64,000 nucleotides of DNA from JAJFFW01 sp038534195 (GTDB lineage: Bacteria > Pseudomonadota > Alphaproteobacteria > Caulobacterales > Parvularculaceae): contig JBCAXE010000003.1 in NCBI GenBank assembly GCA_038534195.1, positions 62,001 through 126,000 of the forward strand. Reading direction: 5' to 3'. Both the position numbers and the translations under genes were made by a program. Shown here one piece after another: positions 16,865-26,309 of the stretch. Every line of letters starts with the position of its first letter. Positions within the stretch are counted from its first letter, which is position 1. The notes beneath the pieces were generated by a model. It was not told where the DNA came from, did no database searches, and worked only from the letters and a program-made list of their open reading frames with translations.

Positions 16865-16991
16865 CCGCCCGCGCTCAAGTCTGCCGCACTGCAACCTTTA
16901 GGGTGCTGGCGCCCCCGGCGAATTTTTGCCATTCTCGCCCTCCGCGATGCTTTGTCATTGCGGAGGGCTTTTACGAAGGAGGGGCGCATCC

Positions 16992-18446
16992 ATGCGGATC
17001 AACACTATTTTTAAGCGGATAAAACTCATCGCGTTCGGCGTCGGGGCCGCCGCTATCGTCGGGTGTTCGTCGACTGGAGGCCCGCTCGGCCTCTCGCCGC
17101 AGCAGGAACAGGCGATCGGGCTACAGGAGCATCCGAAGATCGTCGCGGCCTTTGGCGGCGAATTGCAGGACCCCGAAGTCAATAATTATGTGCGCAGCGT
17201 CACCAACCGCCTGATCGCTGCTGGCGACCAACCGCAGACGCCGATCAAAATCACGGTTCTGGATAGTCCTGTGGTGAACGCCATGGCGCTGCCGGGCCAT
17301 GTCTATGTGACGCGCGGACTTCTTGCGCTCGCCAACAGCGAAGCGGAGCTCGCCGGCGTCATGGGCCACGAGCTTGGCCATGTTTATGAACGCCATACGG
17401 CGAAGCGCGTCAGCCGCGGTAATCTGGCGCAAATCGGCACCGTGCTCGGCGCCATTCTCACCGGGTCGGCGGAAACCGCGCAGGCGATCGGTCAAGCCGC
17501 GCAACTCTATGTGCTGAACTTTACGCGCGAGCAGGAATATGAGGCGGACCTTGTGGGCGTGCGGCTGCTCGCAAGGGCGGGATATAGTCCGATTGCGGAG
17601 GCTTACTTCCTGAATACGCTGGGCCGCTGGTCGAGCCTGCAGGCGCAGATCGCAGGCGTCACGCAGCAGACGCCGGAGTTTTTGAAGACCCATCCGAATT
17701 CAGAGAACCGGGTGCGGCGCGCCGCGCAGGAAGCCCAGGTCCTGCAACAGAACGGCGCTCCGAGCGAACTTGGCCGCGACCGGTATCTGACCGTAATCGA
17801 CGGGTTGCTCTACGGCGATGACGCCGCCAAGCAGGGCTTTATTCAGGGGAATACATTTATCCACCCTGATCTCGGATTTGCTTTCTCCGTACCCAACGGG
17901 TTCCAGTTGCAGAATTCTTCGAATGCGGTTCTCGCGCGGTCGCAAGCCACAGGCGCGCAGATGCAGTTCACGCTCGCCAATGCGCAAGAGACCCCGAAGC
18001 AGATCATCGAAGGGCCAATGTCTGAGCAGTTGAAGGTGCGGCTCGGGCCTGTTCGCGAAGGCCGGATCGCTGGGCGGCCGGCAGCGTCCGGCGCGGGGCG
18101 CTTGCAGACGCAAAACGGCGAGATCGACGTCACCGCCTATGTGGTGAAGTGGGAAGGGGCCACAAACTATGTCTTCCTGTGGGTGACGCCGCCGGGGCAA
18201 ACGCGCAACCTTGCGCGCGCCATGGACAGCTCGGTTCAGTCCTTGCGCGACGTTGATCCGCGACAAATCAATGTGCCGCCGCGCCGTCAGGTGGACGTTG
18301 TAAACGTACGCCGCGGCGACACACCGGCGACCGTCGCACGGAGCATGGCGTTCCCATCGTACAAGGAAGATTATTTCCGTGTGATCAACGGTCTCGGCGC
18401 CCAGGAGGGACTTAACGCCGGCGAGAAGGTCAAGCTTATTCGGTAG
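16992..18446 (+). CDS. M48-family metalloprotease lipoprotein (BepA/LoiP-like)
   Basis: 484 residues from the ATG at 16992 (GGAGG upstream); the longer frame from 16926 is not needed. Lipobox IVGCSS. The zinc motif is GHELGHVYERH (HExxH) with the third ligand in EYEAD, as in M48 peptidases. It is followed by a TPR-like helical region and a C-terminal part that begins VVNVRRGDTPATVA, resembling a LysM-type segment. Such periplasmic proteases handle outer membrane protein assembly quality control. Confidence 0.9.
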   Translation: MRINTIFKRIKLIAFGVGAAAIVGCSSTGGPLGLSPQQEQAIGLQEHPKIVAAFGGELQDPEVNNYVRSVTNRLIAAGDQPQTPIKITVLDSPVVNAMALPGHVYVTRGLLALANSEAELAGVMGHELGHVYERHTAKRVSRGNLAQIGTVLGAILTGSAETAQAIGQAAQLYVLNFTREQEYEADLVGVRLLARAGYSPIAEAYFLNTLGRWSSLQAQIAGVTQQTPEFLKTHPNSENRVRRAAQEAQVLQQNGAPSELGRDRYLTVIDGLLYGDDAAKQGFIQGNTFIHPDLGFAFSVPNGFQLQNSSNAVLARSQATGAQMQFTLANAQETPKQIIEGPMSEQLKVRLGPVREGRIAGRPAASGAGRLQTQNGEIDVTAYVVKWEGATNYVFLWVTPPGQTRNLARAMDSSVQSLRDVDPRQINVPPRRQVDVVNVRRGDTPATVARSMAFPSYKEDYFRVINGLGAQEGLNAGEKVKLIR

Positions 18447-18470
18447 ATTGTTTTCTCAGCAATTCAACAT

Positions 18471-18506
18471 AAAAAAGCCCGGCCGAAAAACGCGCCGGGC
18501 TTTTTT
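18471..18506. terminator. Bidirectional terminator between convergent genes
   Basis: AAAAAAGCCCGGC pairs with GCCGGGCTTTTTT around a short loop, with A and T runs on both sides, so it can serve both the M48 gene (plus) and the TIR-TPR gene (minus) that converge here. Confidence 0.9.
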
Positions 18507-18511
18507 GATTA

Positions 18512-20473
18512 TCACTGACAGACGAAATCCGTTTCGCTGATGATTTCGCATTGGGCCGGAAACCCGTTGGCGCGCCAATAATCGGTCAAACCGAGAGCGG
18601 CGGTCAGCGATTTGAATTCGGGCGACTGTCTGAAATGCCCGAACGCCGGCAGCCAGAGGTCTTCGTAATCATTGTCAAATCCCTCGACGCTGATGCGGTC
18701 ATAGGCGCGGTAAGCCAAAATGATGTTCGTCTTGTCGAGCAGGTCGACCTTGCGCTCGCTCGCCCAGACTTCAAGCGCTTCGAAGCGTTGAGGGGTCAAG
18801 GCGTCGGGGTTTTCCAGCGCATCGATGTAGTCCGGATGGGGAAACTTCGCCCACCAATTGATGAACCGCGAGATGGTGAACGCTGTTAGCCGGTCATCTT
18901 GCGCCAGAACCACCGGGATATAGACGTCGAAATCGTTGAAATAACCGCTTTCGGCGTTCTTTTCCGCGAGCGCCATCGCCTCATCGGTTTCGCCGCGGAA
19001 CAGATGGACAATCGATTTATACTTCCGGCACAGATTGAACGCCGGATCAATATCGAGGCAGGCGTCAAAGGCCGCCATGGCGCGGTCATGGTAGCCGAGG
19101 CCCATATAGTTCATGCCCATCCATAGATGCGCGTTCATATTGCTGGGGTCGTTGGCGACGGCTTTCTTCAGATTGTCGAGGGATTCTTCCCACGGCGTCG
19201 GATAATGGGTCCGGTATGTGAGGCCGATCACGGCGTAAGGCATGGAGAGGGACGGGTCGATCTCAAGCGCCTTCCTGGCGGCGTCGAGGGATAGGGCGGA
19301 ATAATCGCGGTCCGTGATGCCCCAACTCGACGCGACGGCGTAAACGCCGGCGAGCCCTTCCCACGCTTCGGCGTAATCGGGCTGCATCTGCGTGATCTGT
19401 TCAAACAGATCGAGGCTGTCTTTCACATTCGCTTTGCCGCGAGCGGTGAAGAGTTCGCGCGCCTTTAGATACAGCTCATACGCGGTCAGATTTTCGGTGG
19501 CGGGCTTGATCTTGATCGGCGTGTCTTTCTCAACACCCAATTCGCTACGCAGCGCGTTGAAGATTGAGTTGGCGATCTCATCTTGAATGCGGAAGATATC
19601 CGACAATTGCCGGTCATATGTCTCTGACCACAAGTGTTTGTCAGTATGAGTATCGATGAGCTGCGCGGTGACGCGAATACGGTTATTGGATTTGCGGATG
19701 CTGCCTTCGACAATGTGATTGACGTTCAGGGCTTGCGCGATCTCACCAATGTTCATGTTCTTGTCGCGCATGCTGAACGAAGATGTGCGCGAGGCGACCT
19801 TCAGCCCGTCTATCCTCACGAGCACATTCAGAAGCTCTTCCGACAGTCCGTCTGCGAAATATTCCTGATTGCCTTCCGGCGACATATCGGCGAACGGGAG
19901 AACCGCGATTGATACGTCGTCGGTCGGTTGAATAGCGGCGTTTTGCTGATCAGGCGCGCCGCCTCTCGGTTGAAACAGAAAAAACGCCGCAATCGCGATA
20001 ACCAGTGCGCCGACGCCAGCCGCCGCCGCAACCGGTAATTTGATTGCGGGCGACGGCTCTGATGGCGTATCGGTCGGCGGCGCATCGCCTGACTTTTCAG
20101 CGATGGCTGTTTGCAGCGCTTGGAACGCCGCTGCGTTGCTGTCGCCCTTCCAACCCTTAAACCCCATCGTTTGGTACTGCCTGAAGCCGAGCGGCGCCTC
20201 GGCGCCGTCGAGTGAGATGGGGACTAACTTGCCTGCGTCGCGCGCAAACGCCGCTTCGTCTTTAACCCATGCGGACTGCACCGCATCGCCGGACCAGGCG
20301 ACGATGGCGGCGTCAGCGTCTTTCAGGGCGGCTTCAATATCGTGCTCGTAGACCGATCCGGCCTTGATGTGTTTGTCCCACCACACGTCATGGCCCGCCG
20401 CTTCTAGCGCCGCGGCGAGTTTTTCAACGATGGCGTGGTCCTGTCGCGCATAGCTGAGAAAGAGTTTGGCCAT
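18512..20473 (-). CDS. TIR domain - TM - TolB-like - TPR protein
   Basis: 653 residues from the ATG at 20473 (GGGGAG 3 bp upstream); the longer frame to 20521 is unlikely. Residues 1-135 form a bacterial TIR domain (KLFLSYARQDHAIVEKLA), with SAWVKDE placing a glutamate where NADase TIRs have theirs. A membrane helix follows (about 150-170), then the TolB-N-like domain often seen in adenylate-cyclase-like proteins (VSIAVLPFADMS, YFADGLSEELLNVL), then TPR repeats. Probably an inner-membrane sensor or scaffold. Function is not established; defence or signalling are both possible. Confidence 0.87.
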   Translation of the reverse strand: MAKLFLSYARQDHAIVEKLAAALEAAGHDVWWDKHIKAGSVYEHDIEAALKDADAAIVAWSGDAVQSAWVKDEAAFARDAGKLVPISLDGAEAPLGFRQYQTMGFKGWKGDSNAAAFQALQTAIAEKSGDAPPTDTPSEPSPAIKLPVAAAAGVGALVIAIAAFFLFQPRGGAPDQQNAAIQPTDDVSIAVLPFADMSPEGNQEYFADGLSEELLNVLVRIDGLKVASRTSSFSMRDKNMNIGEIAQALNVNHIVEGSIRKSNNRIRVTAQLIDTHTDKHLWSETYDRQLSDIFRIQDEIANSIFNALRSELGVEKDTPIKIKPATENLTAYELYLKARELFTARGKANVKDSLDLFEQITQMQPDYAEAWEGLAGVYAVASSWGITDRDYSALSLDAARKALEIDPSLSMPYAVIGLTYRTHYPTPWEESLDNLKKAVANDPSNMNAHLWMGMNYMGLGYHDRAMAAFDACLDIDPAFNLCRKYKSIVHLFRGETDEAMALAEKNAESGYFNDFDVYIPVVLAQDDRLTAFTISRFINWWAKFPHPDYIDALENPDALTPQRFEALEVWASERKVDLLDKTNIILAYRAYDRISVEGFDNDYEDLWLPAFGHFRQSPEFKSLTAALGLTDYWRANGFPAQCEIISETDFVCQ

Positions 20474-20598
20474 TGGCTCCCCGCGGGCGCCGCAATTCTG
20501 GGCGCGTGATTTGCTCTGCACGATACACCTAATCGGAGCGCAAAACTACTTCGCCTGGCCGCGAGGTGAAATCAGCACTCAGCGCCCTACTGGTATCA

Positions 20599-21378
20599 TC
20601 ACCGCCTCGGCGGCATTGGGAAAAACCCGCTGACGGATTTCCTGTAGTCCGCATACTCCGGATATTTCTTATCCATGGAACGTTCCAGAAGCGCCTTACC
20701 GGACACGTTGTAGAGAAAGAAGATCATTAGCGCCGGGCTGAGGATGGTTGTCCAACCATAGGGCGCTTCCAGCGCAATGAGCGTTAGGCCAGTCCAGACG
20801 GCGGCGTCGCCGAAATAATTCGGATGACGCGTCCACCCCCAAAGGCCTGTCGTCATTAGTTTGCCTTTGTTGGCGGGGTCTGATTTGAAGCGGGCGAGTT
20901 GCGCGTCGCCGATCGTTTCAAAGCCGAGGCCGATAAAAAAGATGACAACGCCGAGATAGGCGAGCGGGCCAAGGGCGCCGTCGCCGCCGAGCTGTCCGAT
21001 TTGCGTCGGCAAGGAGACAAACCAGGCGATAGCGCATTGCAGGCCGTAGACGTAGATGAGGCTCCAGCGCGCGAACGCCGCGTCTGAGCCCTGCTTTTCG
21101 CGCATTTTAACATAGCGGAAATCCTCGCCGTGGCCGAGATTACGCCGGCCCAGATAGAAGGCGAGCCGGCCCGCCCACAACAGGACGAGCGCGGTGAGGA
21201 GGCTGGCGCGTGGATCGGCCCCGTCTGTACGGATCAGAGTCAATGCCGCTGGCAGCGCGCAGGCGGGTCCCCACGCAATATCGATGATGCTCGCGTCCTT
21301 AATCCTGACACTGACGGTCCAGAGCGCTGTGAGGCAAAGAGCGAGGATCAGGAGATTAGTGAAAATCAGATAAATCAT
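20599..21378 (-). CDS. DUF1295 family membrane protein (steroid 5-alpha-reductase-like)
   Basis: 259 residues from the ATG at 21378, preceded by GAGGTG. Multiple membrane helices. The C-terminal part carries TGLWGWTRHPNYFGDAAVWTG, the conserved DUF1295/isoprenylcysteine methyltransferase-like motif, and ends YRKSVSGFFPMPP. Family members resemble 3-oxo-5-alpha-steroid 4-dehydrogenases, but the bacterial substrate is unknown. Divergent from the TonB receptor gene. Confidence 0.88.
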   Translation of the reverse strand: MIYLIFTNLLILALCLTALWTVSVRIKDASIIDIAWGPACALPAALTLIRTDGADPRASLLTALVLLWAGRLAFYLGRRNLGHGEDFRYVKMREKQGSDAAFARWSLIYVYGLQCAIAWFVSLPTQIGQLGGDGALGPLAYLGVVIFFIGLGFETIGDAQLARFKSDPANKGKLMTTGLWGWTRHPNYFGDAAVWTGLTLIALEAPYGWTTILSPALMIFFLYNVSGKALLERSMDKKYPEYADYRKSVSGFFPMPPRR

Positions 21379-21498
21379 CACCTCAGGATTATCGGTTTCC
21401 CGTCGCCACGCAAGCGCCGAGCGCAGATTTGCCACGCGGAACGCACTCTCCTATAGAAACAAAACGGGGCAGCGACGCGGCGGAGTAAGTAGGCGTAG

Positions 21499-23535
21499 AT
21501 GAGCATCAGACGGGCAGGCGCGTTGGCTTGCGCAGCGGGGGCGATATGTTCAGCGCCGCTTTTGGTTTCCCCGGCGTCAGCGGAAGAGACGATCGTGGTG
21601 ACCGCCGAGCGCCGCGAACAAGCGCTCGCACAAACGCCCCTGAGCATTTCCCGGCTTGATGCCGACGAGATAGCGCGCGTCAACGCCGACCATCCGAGCG
21701 AACTCCTGGCGCGCGCGCCGGGCGTTCTTATCCATCGCGGATCGGGCCAGGAACATCTCACGTCAATCCGCTCGCCGATTTTGACCGGCGGCGCCGGGGC
21801 GGGGTCTTTTCTGTTCCTCGAAAACGGCGTGCCGTTGCGCTCCGCAGGCTTCGCGAACGTCAATGGTTTGTTCGAAGCGCAAACGGAACTGGCGGGCGCC
21901 GTTGAAGTTGTCCGTGGACCATCGGGCGCGCTTTACGGCGCCAACGCAATCCACGGGGTGATCAACGTCTTGCCGCGCGCCGCGTCTTCATCTTTCGGCG
22001 GCTTTCTCGATGTCTCGGGCGACACGATCGAACGCTATAAAGGAAAGGCGTGGCTTTCCGGCGGATTCGGCGCCCACAGCCTTTCGGCGGGACTTTCCAT
22101 TCTCGACGATAACGGTTTTCGTGCGGACTCGGGCGTCGATCAGCAGAAGTTCAGCCTGCGCCATCAAGTGGATGGGCCGCGTATCGACATCGATACGTTC
22201 TTCAGTTTCAACAATCTCAATCAGGAGACGGCCGGGTTCGTTATTGGCGATGACGCTTATCTCGATCCGGTTCTTCGGCGGACCAATCCGAACCCGGAAG
22301 CGTTTCGCGATGCGCGCTCGGCGCGGCTCTCAAGCCGGATCGATATTGAGGCGAGCGACGCCGTCACCGTGTCGCTGACGCCCTTCGTGCGGTGGACAGA
22401 TATGGACTTTCTGCTCCACTTCCTTCCGTCGCGCGCTCTTGAACAAAATCGCCACTGGAGCATCGGGTCGCAAAACGCCGTTTATGCGACGCTCTCTGAT
22501 CGCTTGTCCCTCATCGCCGGTGTCGATTGGGAGTATACGGAAGGGTTCCTAACAGAATTCCAGTCACGCCCGACAATTTTCTCGTTCACCCAAGGGCTTC
22601 ATTACGATTATGATGTGGCCGCCCTGTCGGTTTCGGGCTTCGGCCAGGCGAGCTATGCGCTTACCGACCGGCTGACCGCCACGGCGGCCTTGCGCGTGGA
22701 CTGGACGCGATATGATTATACCAACAACACCGATACCGGCGTTGTCGGGCGTTTTCTGCGGCCCGCCTCGCGCGTCGACGAATTCACCACCGCCAGTCCG
22801 AAATTCAGTCTCCTTTATGACCTTGGAAGCGGGAGCGCTTTCCTTTCCTTCGCTCGCGGCGCGCGCCCGCCGCAAACAACCGACCTATATCGGCTACAGA
22901 TCAATCAAACCGAGAACGCCGCCGATCCGGAAACGATTGATGCGGTGGAAATCGGCTGGCGCGGCGCGATCGGGGCGCGGCTTCAGGTCGAAGCGGCCGC
23001 TTACTTCATGGACAAGCGCAAATTCTTCTTCCGCGACGCCGACGGCTTTAACGTAGACAACGGGCGCACGCGCCATGTGGGTGTTGAAAGCGCGGTGACG
23101 TTTGACGTTTCTTCGGCGATTTCGATTGACGCTAACGTATCCTACGGGGCGCATACCTATCGGTTTGATCGGCCTGTTTCCTCACGCGCCACAGAAGCGA
23201 TCCGCTTCGGCGATGAAGTGGACACCGCCCCGCGCTGGATCGGCGGCGCCCGCGCCCGCTGGACGCCCGCCGCACTGCCGCTGGAGGCAGAGGCCGAGTG
23301 GGTGTTCATTGAAGACTATTTTCTCGACGCGGCGAATACGCAGACCTATCCCGGCCATCATCTGGCGAACCTCAGAGGCGCATGGACGATATCCGACCGA
23401 TTGACGGTTTATGGGACGCTGCGCAATGTCTTCAATACGTTTTACGCCGAACGCGCTGACTTTGCCTTTGGCAATGAGCGCTATTTTCCGGGCGAGGGAC
23501 GTGTTCTGACGATGGGCGTCCGGCTAAGCAAGTAG
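21499..23535 (+). CDS. TonB-dependent outer membrane receptor
   Basis: 678 residues. A signal peptide ending around SPASA is followed by a TonB-box-like stretch EETIVVTAERREQ. The plug domain carries LLARAPGVLIHRGSG and VEVVRGPSGALYGANAIHGVINVL, typical of TonB receptors. A 22-strand barrel pattern runs to the end (NVFNTFYAERADFA...GRVLTMGVRLSK). The ligand (siderophore, vitamin or carbohydrate) cannot be told. Followed 14 bp later by a nitroreductase, possibly co-transcribed. Confidence 0.94.
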   Translation: MSIRRAGALACAAGAICSAPLLVSPASAEETIVVTAERREQALAQTPLSISRLDADEIARVNADHPSELLARAPGVLIHRGSGQEHLTSIRSPILTGGAGAGSFLFLENGVPLRSAGFANVNGLFEAQTELAGAVEVVRGPSGALYGANAIHGVINVLPRAASSSFGGFLDVSGDTIERYKGKAWLSGGFGAHSLSAGLSILDDNGFRADSGVDQQKFSLRHQVDGPRIDIDTFFSFNNLNQETAGFVIGDDAYLDPVLRRTNPNPEAFRDARSARLSSRIDIEASDAVTVSLTPFVRWTDMDFLLHFLPSRALEQNRHWSIGSQNAVYATLSDRLSLIAGVDWEYTEGFLTEFQSRPTIFSFTQGLHYDYDVAALSVSGFGQASYALTDRLTATAALRVDWTRYDYTNNTDTGVVGRFLRPASRVDEFTTASPKFSLLYDLGSGSAFLSFARGARPPQTTDLYRLQINQTENAADPETIDAVEIGWRGAIGARLQVEAAAYFMDKRKFFFRDADGFNVDNGRTRHVGVESAVTFDVSSAISIDANVSYGAHTYRFDRPVSSRATEAIRFGDEVDTAPRWIGGARARWTPAALPLEAEAEWVFIEDYFLDAANTQTYPGHHLANLRGAWTISDRLTVYGTLRNVFNTFYAERADFAFGNERYFPGEGRVLTMGVRLSK

Positions 23536-23549
23536 GAGCAATACAAGCG

Positions 23550-24161
23550 ATGACAACGCCTCAATTTGGTGACGAACTGGCGCCGGCGCATCCGTCAGAG
23601 GAGACGCTGGCGCTGTTGCGGTTGCGGCGATCGACGGCGGCCGATCTGCTGACCGAGCCGGGCCCAGAACCGGCGGTCCTGAAGTCGATCCTGGAGATTG
23701 CGGCGCGCGCGCCCGATCACCGCCGGGTGGCGCCTTATCGCTTTATTGTCTTTCAGGGCGAGGCGCGTGGCAAAGCGGGTGAAATCCTGGCGGACGCCTT
23801 CGCCGCGCAGGAGCCGGAAGCGGATACGGCGCGGTTGGAAAAAGAACGTGCCCGGTTTGAGCGCGCGCCAGTTGTTATTGGCGTCGTCTCGTGCGTCGAT
23901 CGCGAACACCGCACGCCGGAATGGGAACAGGTAATGACCGTGGGCGCCGTGTGTCAGAATATGCTGATCGCGGCAAGCGCACACGGGTTCGCTGCGCAAT
24001 GGCTGACCGAATGGTACGCCTACGATCAATCCGTTTGCTCGGCGTTCGGATTAACGCAAGAAGAGCGCATCGCCGGATATATTTATATTGGGACGACGCG
24101 CGAGAACCCCAAAGAGCGCCAACGCGTTGAGCTGGCGCAAATTGTCTCCGAATACAAATAA
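23550..24161 (+). CDS. Nitroreductase family protein (YdjA-like)
   Basis: 203 residues. LLRLRRSTAADLL carries the FMN-phosphate-binding RRS motif near the N-terminus, followed by AARAPDHRRVAPYRFIVF and a late GYIYIGTTRENPKER segment, the pattern of small NAD(P)H-dependent FMN nitroreductases. AGGAGC lies upstream of the ATG. Physiological substrate unknown. Confidence 0.92.
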   Translation: MTTPQFGDELAPAHPSEETLALLRLRRSTAADLLTEPGPEPAVLKSILEIAARAPDHRRVAPYRFIVFQGEARGKAGEILADAFAAQEPEADTARLEKERARFERAPVVIGVVSCVDREHRTPEWEQVMTVGAVCQNMLIAASAHGFAAQWLTEWYAYDQSVCSAFGLTQEERIAGYIYIGTTRENPKERQRVELAQIVSEYK

Positions 24162-24218
24162 AAGCGCCGCCTCCGGAACAGGAAACAGCGCTATTAGCCG
24201 ATCGAAATCGTAAGAAGG

Positions 24219-24839
24219 TTATGCCGCTGCTTTGCGCCGGCGCGCCCATCCGAGAAACGCCGCGCCGATGGCGAAGAGGCCTATGGCGCCGGGAACCGGG
24301 ACCAGTTCGGGCGATGTGGCGGCGAGACCGAATTCAACGCCCGTTAAATCAATCGTCAATCCGAACGCGTCGGCCAGCACTGAAGCGGCGGCGGACGTGA
24401 AGACAAGTGGTAAGGACGGATTGGCGAGATCGAAAAGGTCATCGATTGACCCGAGCGCGCCGAGGTCAAACGAAAAGACCGCCGCAGTGATAGCAGCGGA
24501 ATCATTCACGGTGACGTCGGCGATGATCTCGCTTGCGACGGTGTCGATAACGAAGTTTTCAAGCGTTACGCTGTCAGTCGCCGTGAAAAGGCGCACGCCC
24601 GCTTCCTCGTGCTCGATCGTTCCGGCTAGGCCGTCAAGCGCGCCGCCAGAAATCGGGAATGTAAAACGGCCGTCGGCAATCGTCGAATCGTCGAGCGGCT
24701 CCGCGCTCAACCCGAGGGCCCCGAGATCGGCGGTGACATCAACAACGGTTGAGCCGCTCACCACAGGCGCTGCATGCGCCGCACCCAGACCGACGCTCGC
24801 CAGACTTGCGAGCGCGGTTATTAAAACAGCAATTCTCAC
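24219..24839 (-). CDS. PEP-CTERM/VPLPA-CTERM-like sorted surface protein
   Basis: 206 residues with a signal peptide (AVLITALASLASVGLGAAHA) and a C-terminal tripartite tail: VPVPGAIGLFAIGAAF, then GW, then ARRRKAA. That is the layout recognised by exosortase/archaeosortase-type systems (PEP-CTERM and variants). The middle region is rich in D, A, L and T and has no known domain. No exosortase gene is in this window. The basis is the C-terminal pattern, so the exact CTERM subtype is uncertain. Confidence 0.78.
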   Translation of the reverse strand: MRIAVLITALASLASVGLGAAHAAPVVSGSTVVDVTADLGALGLSAEPLDDSTIADGRFTFPISGGALDGLAGTIEHEEAGVRLFTATDSVTLENFVIDTVASEIIADVTVNDSAAITAAVFSFDLGALGSIDDLFDLANPSLPLVFTSAAASVLADAFGLTIDLTGVEFGLAATSPELVPVPGAIGLFAIGAAFLGWARRRKAAA

Positions 24840-25031
24840 TATCTTTCTCCTTCACCATACCATTACGAAATGAGGCGATATCGCGCCTAAAAAGGGTACG
24901 GGCTCTTATTGGCAGCGGATCATCGCGGAGATGTGAGCGTCACGAAAACTTCAAATTGGACCCGCAACATTGCATTGTTTTTGAAAACGCCCCATTTGGT
25001 CGGCCCTGAACAGACCAAGCTGGAGAGCAAC

Positions 25032-25709
25032 ATGAATTTTCTGAAAGTATTCGCAGGCGCCGGGTTTGTCGCCATAGCCGCCGCATGCGGTCAAAACGCA
25101 ACCGCTGACGCAGCGACGCAAGGCGAGGCGGCCGCTGAAGCCGTAAAAACTGAAAGCGCAAAAGCCGTAGACGCTGCGGAATTTGTAGCGCCGTCGGGCG
25201 CCTACACGGCGGATCAGGGCCATCGCTACATTACGTTCACTTACGATCACCAGGGCTATTCTGCGCCCTTTATCCGCTGGCGTAATTGGGACGCCAATCT
25301 TGATTGGAATGCGGATGAACCGGAAAAATCATCGATCACCGTCACCATCGACACATCCTCCATCGACACAGGCGTCGATAAGTTCGACGCGCATATGAAG
25401 AGCGCGGATATTTTTCACGTTGAAAAACATCCTGAAATTAAATTTGTCAGCACAGCGATCGAAAAGACGGGCGCAAATACCGGTAAGATAACTGGCGATC
25501 TGACGATCAAGGGGACCACCAAGCCGGTTACCGTCGACGCTGTATTCAACAAAGGCGCGTTCGATCAGCGCGGCCAGCGCCACAAGCTCGGCTTTTCAGG
25601 CACGGCGACCCTGTTGCGGTCAGATTTCGGTGTTGATTTCGCGGTTCCCTTTGTGGGCGATGAAGTTAAAATCATCATCGAAACGGAATTCGACGAAGTA
25701 ACATCATAA
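25032..25709 (+). CDS. YceI family periplasmic lipoprotein
   Basis: 225 residues from the ATG at 25032 (GGAG 6 bp upstream); the longer frame from 24909 is rejected. Signal/lipobox AIAAACGQ. The YceI lipocalin-like core is recognisable: ITVTIDTSSIDTGVDKFDAHMKSADIFHVEKHPEIKF... and LTIKGTTKPVTVDA. YceI proteins bind polyisoprenoids such as quinone-like lipids. First gene of a tight yceI - cytochrome b561 - yceI operon. Confidence 0.93.
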   Translation: MNFLKVFAGAGFVAIAAACGQNATADAATQGEAAAEAVKTESAKAVDAAEFVAPSGAYTADQGHRYITFTYDHQGYSAPFIRWRNWDANLDWNADEPEKSSITVTIDTSSIDTGVDKFDAHMKSADIFHVEKHPEIKFVSTAIEKTGANTGKITGDLTIKGTTKPVTVDAVFNKGAFDQRGQRHKLGFSGTATLLRSDFGVDFAVPFVGDEVKIIIETEFDEVTS

Positions 25710-25718
25710 GGTGGCTTA

Positions 25719-26309
25719 ATGGCGGGCGAGACAGAGCGTTACACAGGCGTCGCGATCATCCTTCACTGGATGATTGCGATTTTGATCATCGGTCAGATCG
25801 CCGGGGGCCTGTTTATGGTGAAGGCGCTGGAGGACGGCTCGTCGCTGAAGTTCGAGCTGTACCAATGGCACAAATCCTTCGGCATCACGATCCTTGTGCT
25901 TTCGCTTCTCCGCCTTGGGTGGCGGCTGACCCATCGTCCGCCGGCCCTGCCGGAGGGGATGAGCGGGCTTGAACGTGCGGGCGCGCGCTTTTCGCACCTC
26001 GCCTTTTATGGCCTGATGATCGGCGTGCCGCTTGGCGGCTGGGCGCTCGTTTCCGCCTCGCCCTTCGCTTCCAGCGTGCCCACCTATTTGTTTGGCGTCA
26101 TTCCCTGGCCGCATCTTCCCTTTTTTGAAGGTGTTGAAGACCGCAGGGCGCTCGCGGAACAGATTTCCGGCCTGCACGAATTCTTCGCTCTCGCGACCGC
26201 GGCGCTGCTGGCGGTTCATGTGGGCGCGGCGCTGAAGCATCATTTTGTCAATCGCGACGGCGTACTGGCGCGCATGGCGCCGATCTTCAAACCACGGAGT
26301 TCTTCATGA
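25719..26309 (+). CDS. Cytochrome b561 family protein
   Basis: 196 residues, four membrane helices. Haem-ligand histidines are visible in AIILHWMIA, YQWHKSFGI, and LLAVHVGAALKHHF, as in bacterial CybB-type cytochromes. It likely passes electrons between quinone and periplasmic partners. It is nested between two yceI genes and overlaps the second by 4 bp, an arrangement found in many proteobacteria. Confidence 0.93.
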   Translation: MAGETERYTGVAIILHWMIAILIIGQIAGGLFMVKALEDGSSLKFELYQWHKSFGITILVLSLLRLGWRLTHRPPALPEGMSGLERAGARFSHLAFYGLMIGVPLGGWALVSASPFASSVPTYLFGVIPWPHLPFFEGVEDRRALAEQISGLHEFFALATAALLAVHVGAALKHHFVNRDGVLARMAPIFKPRSSS

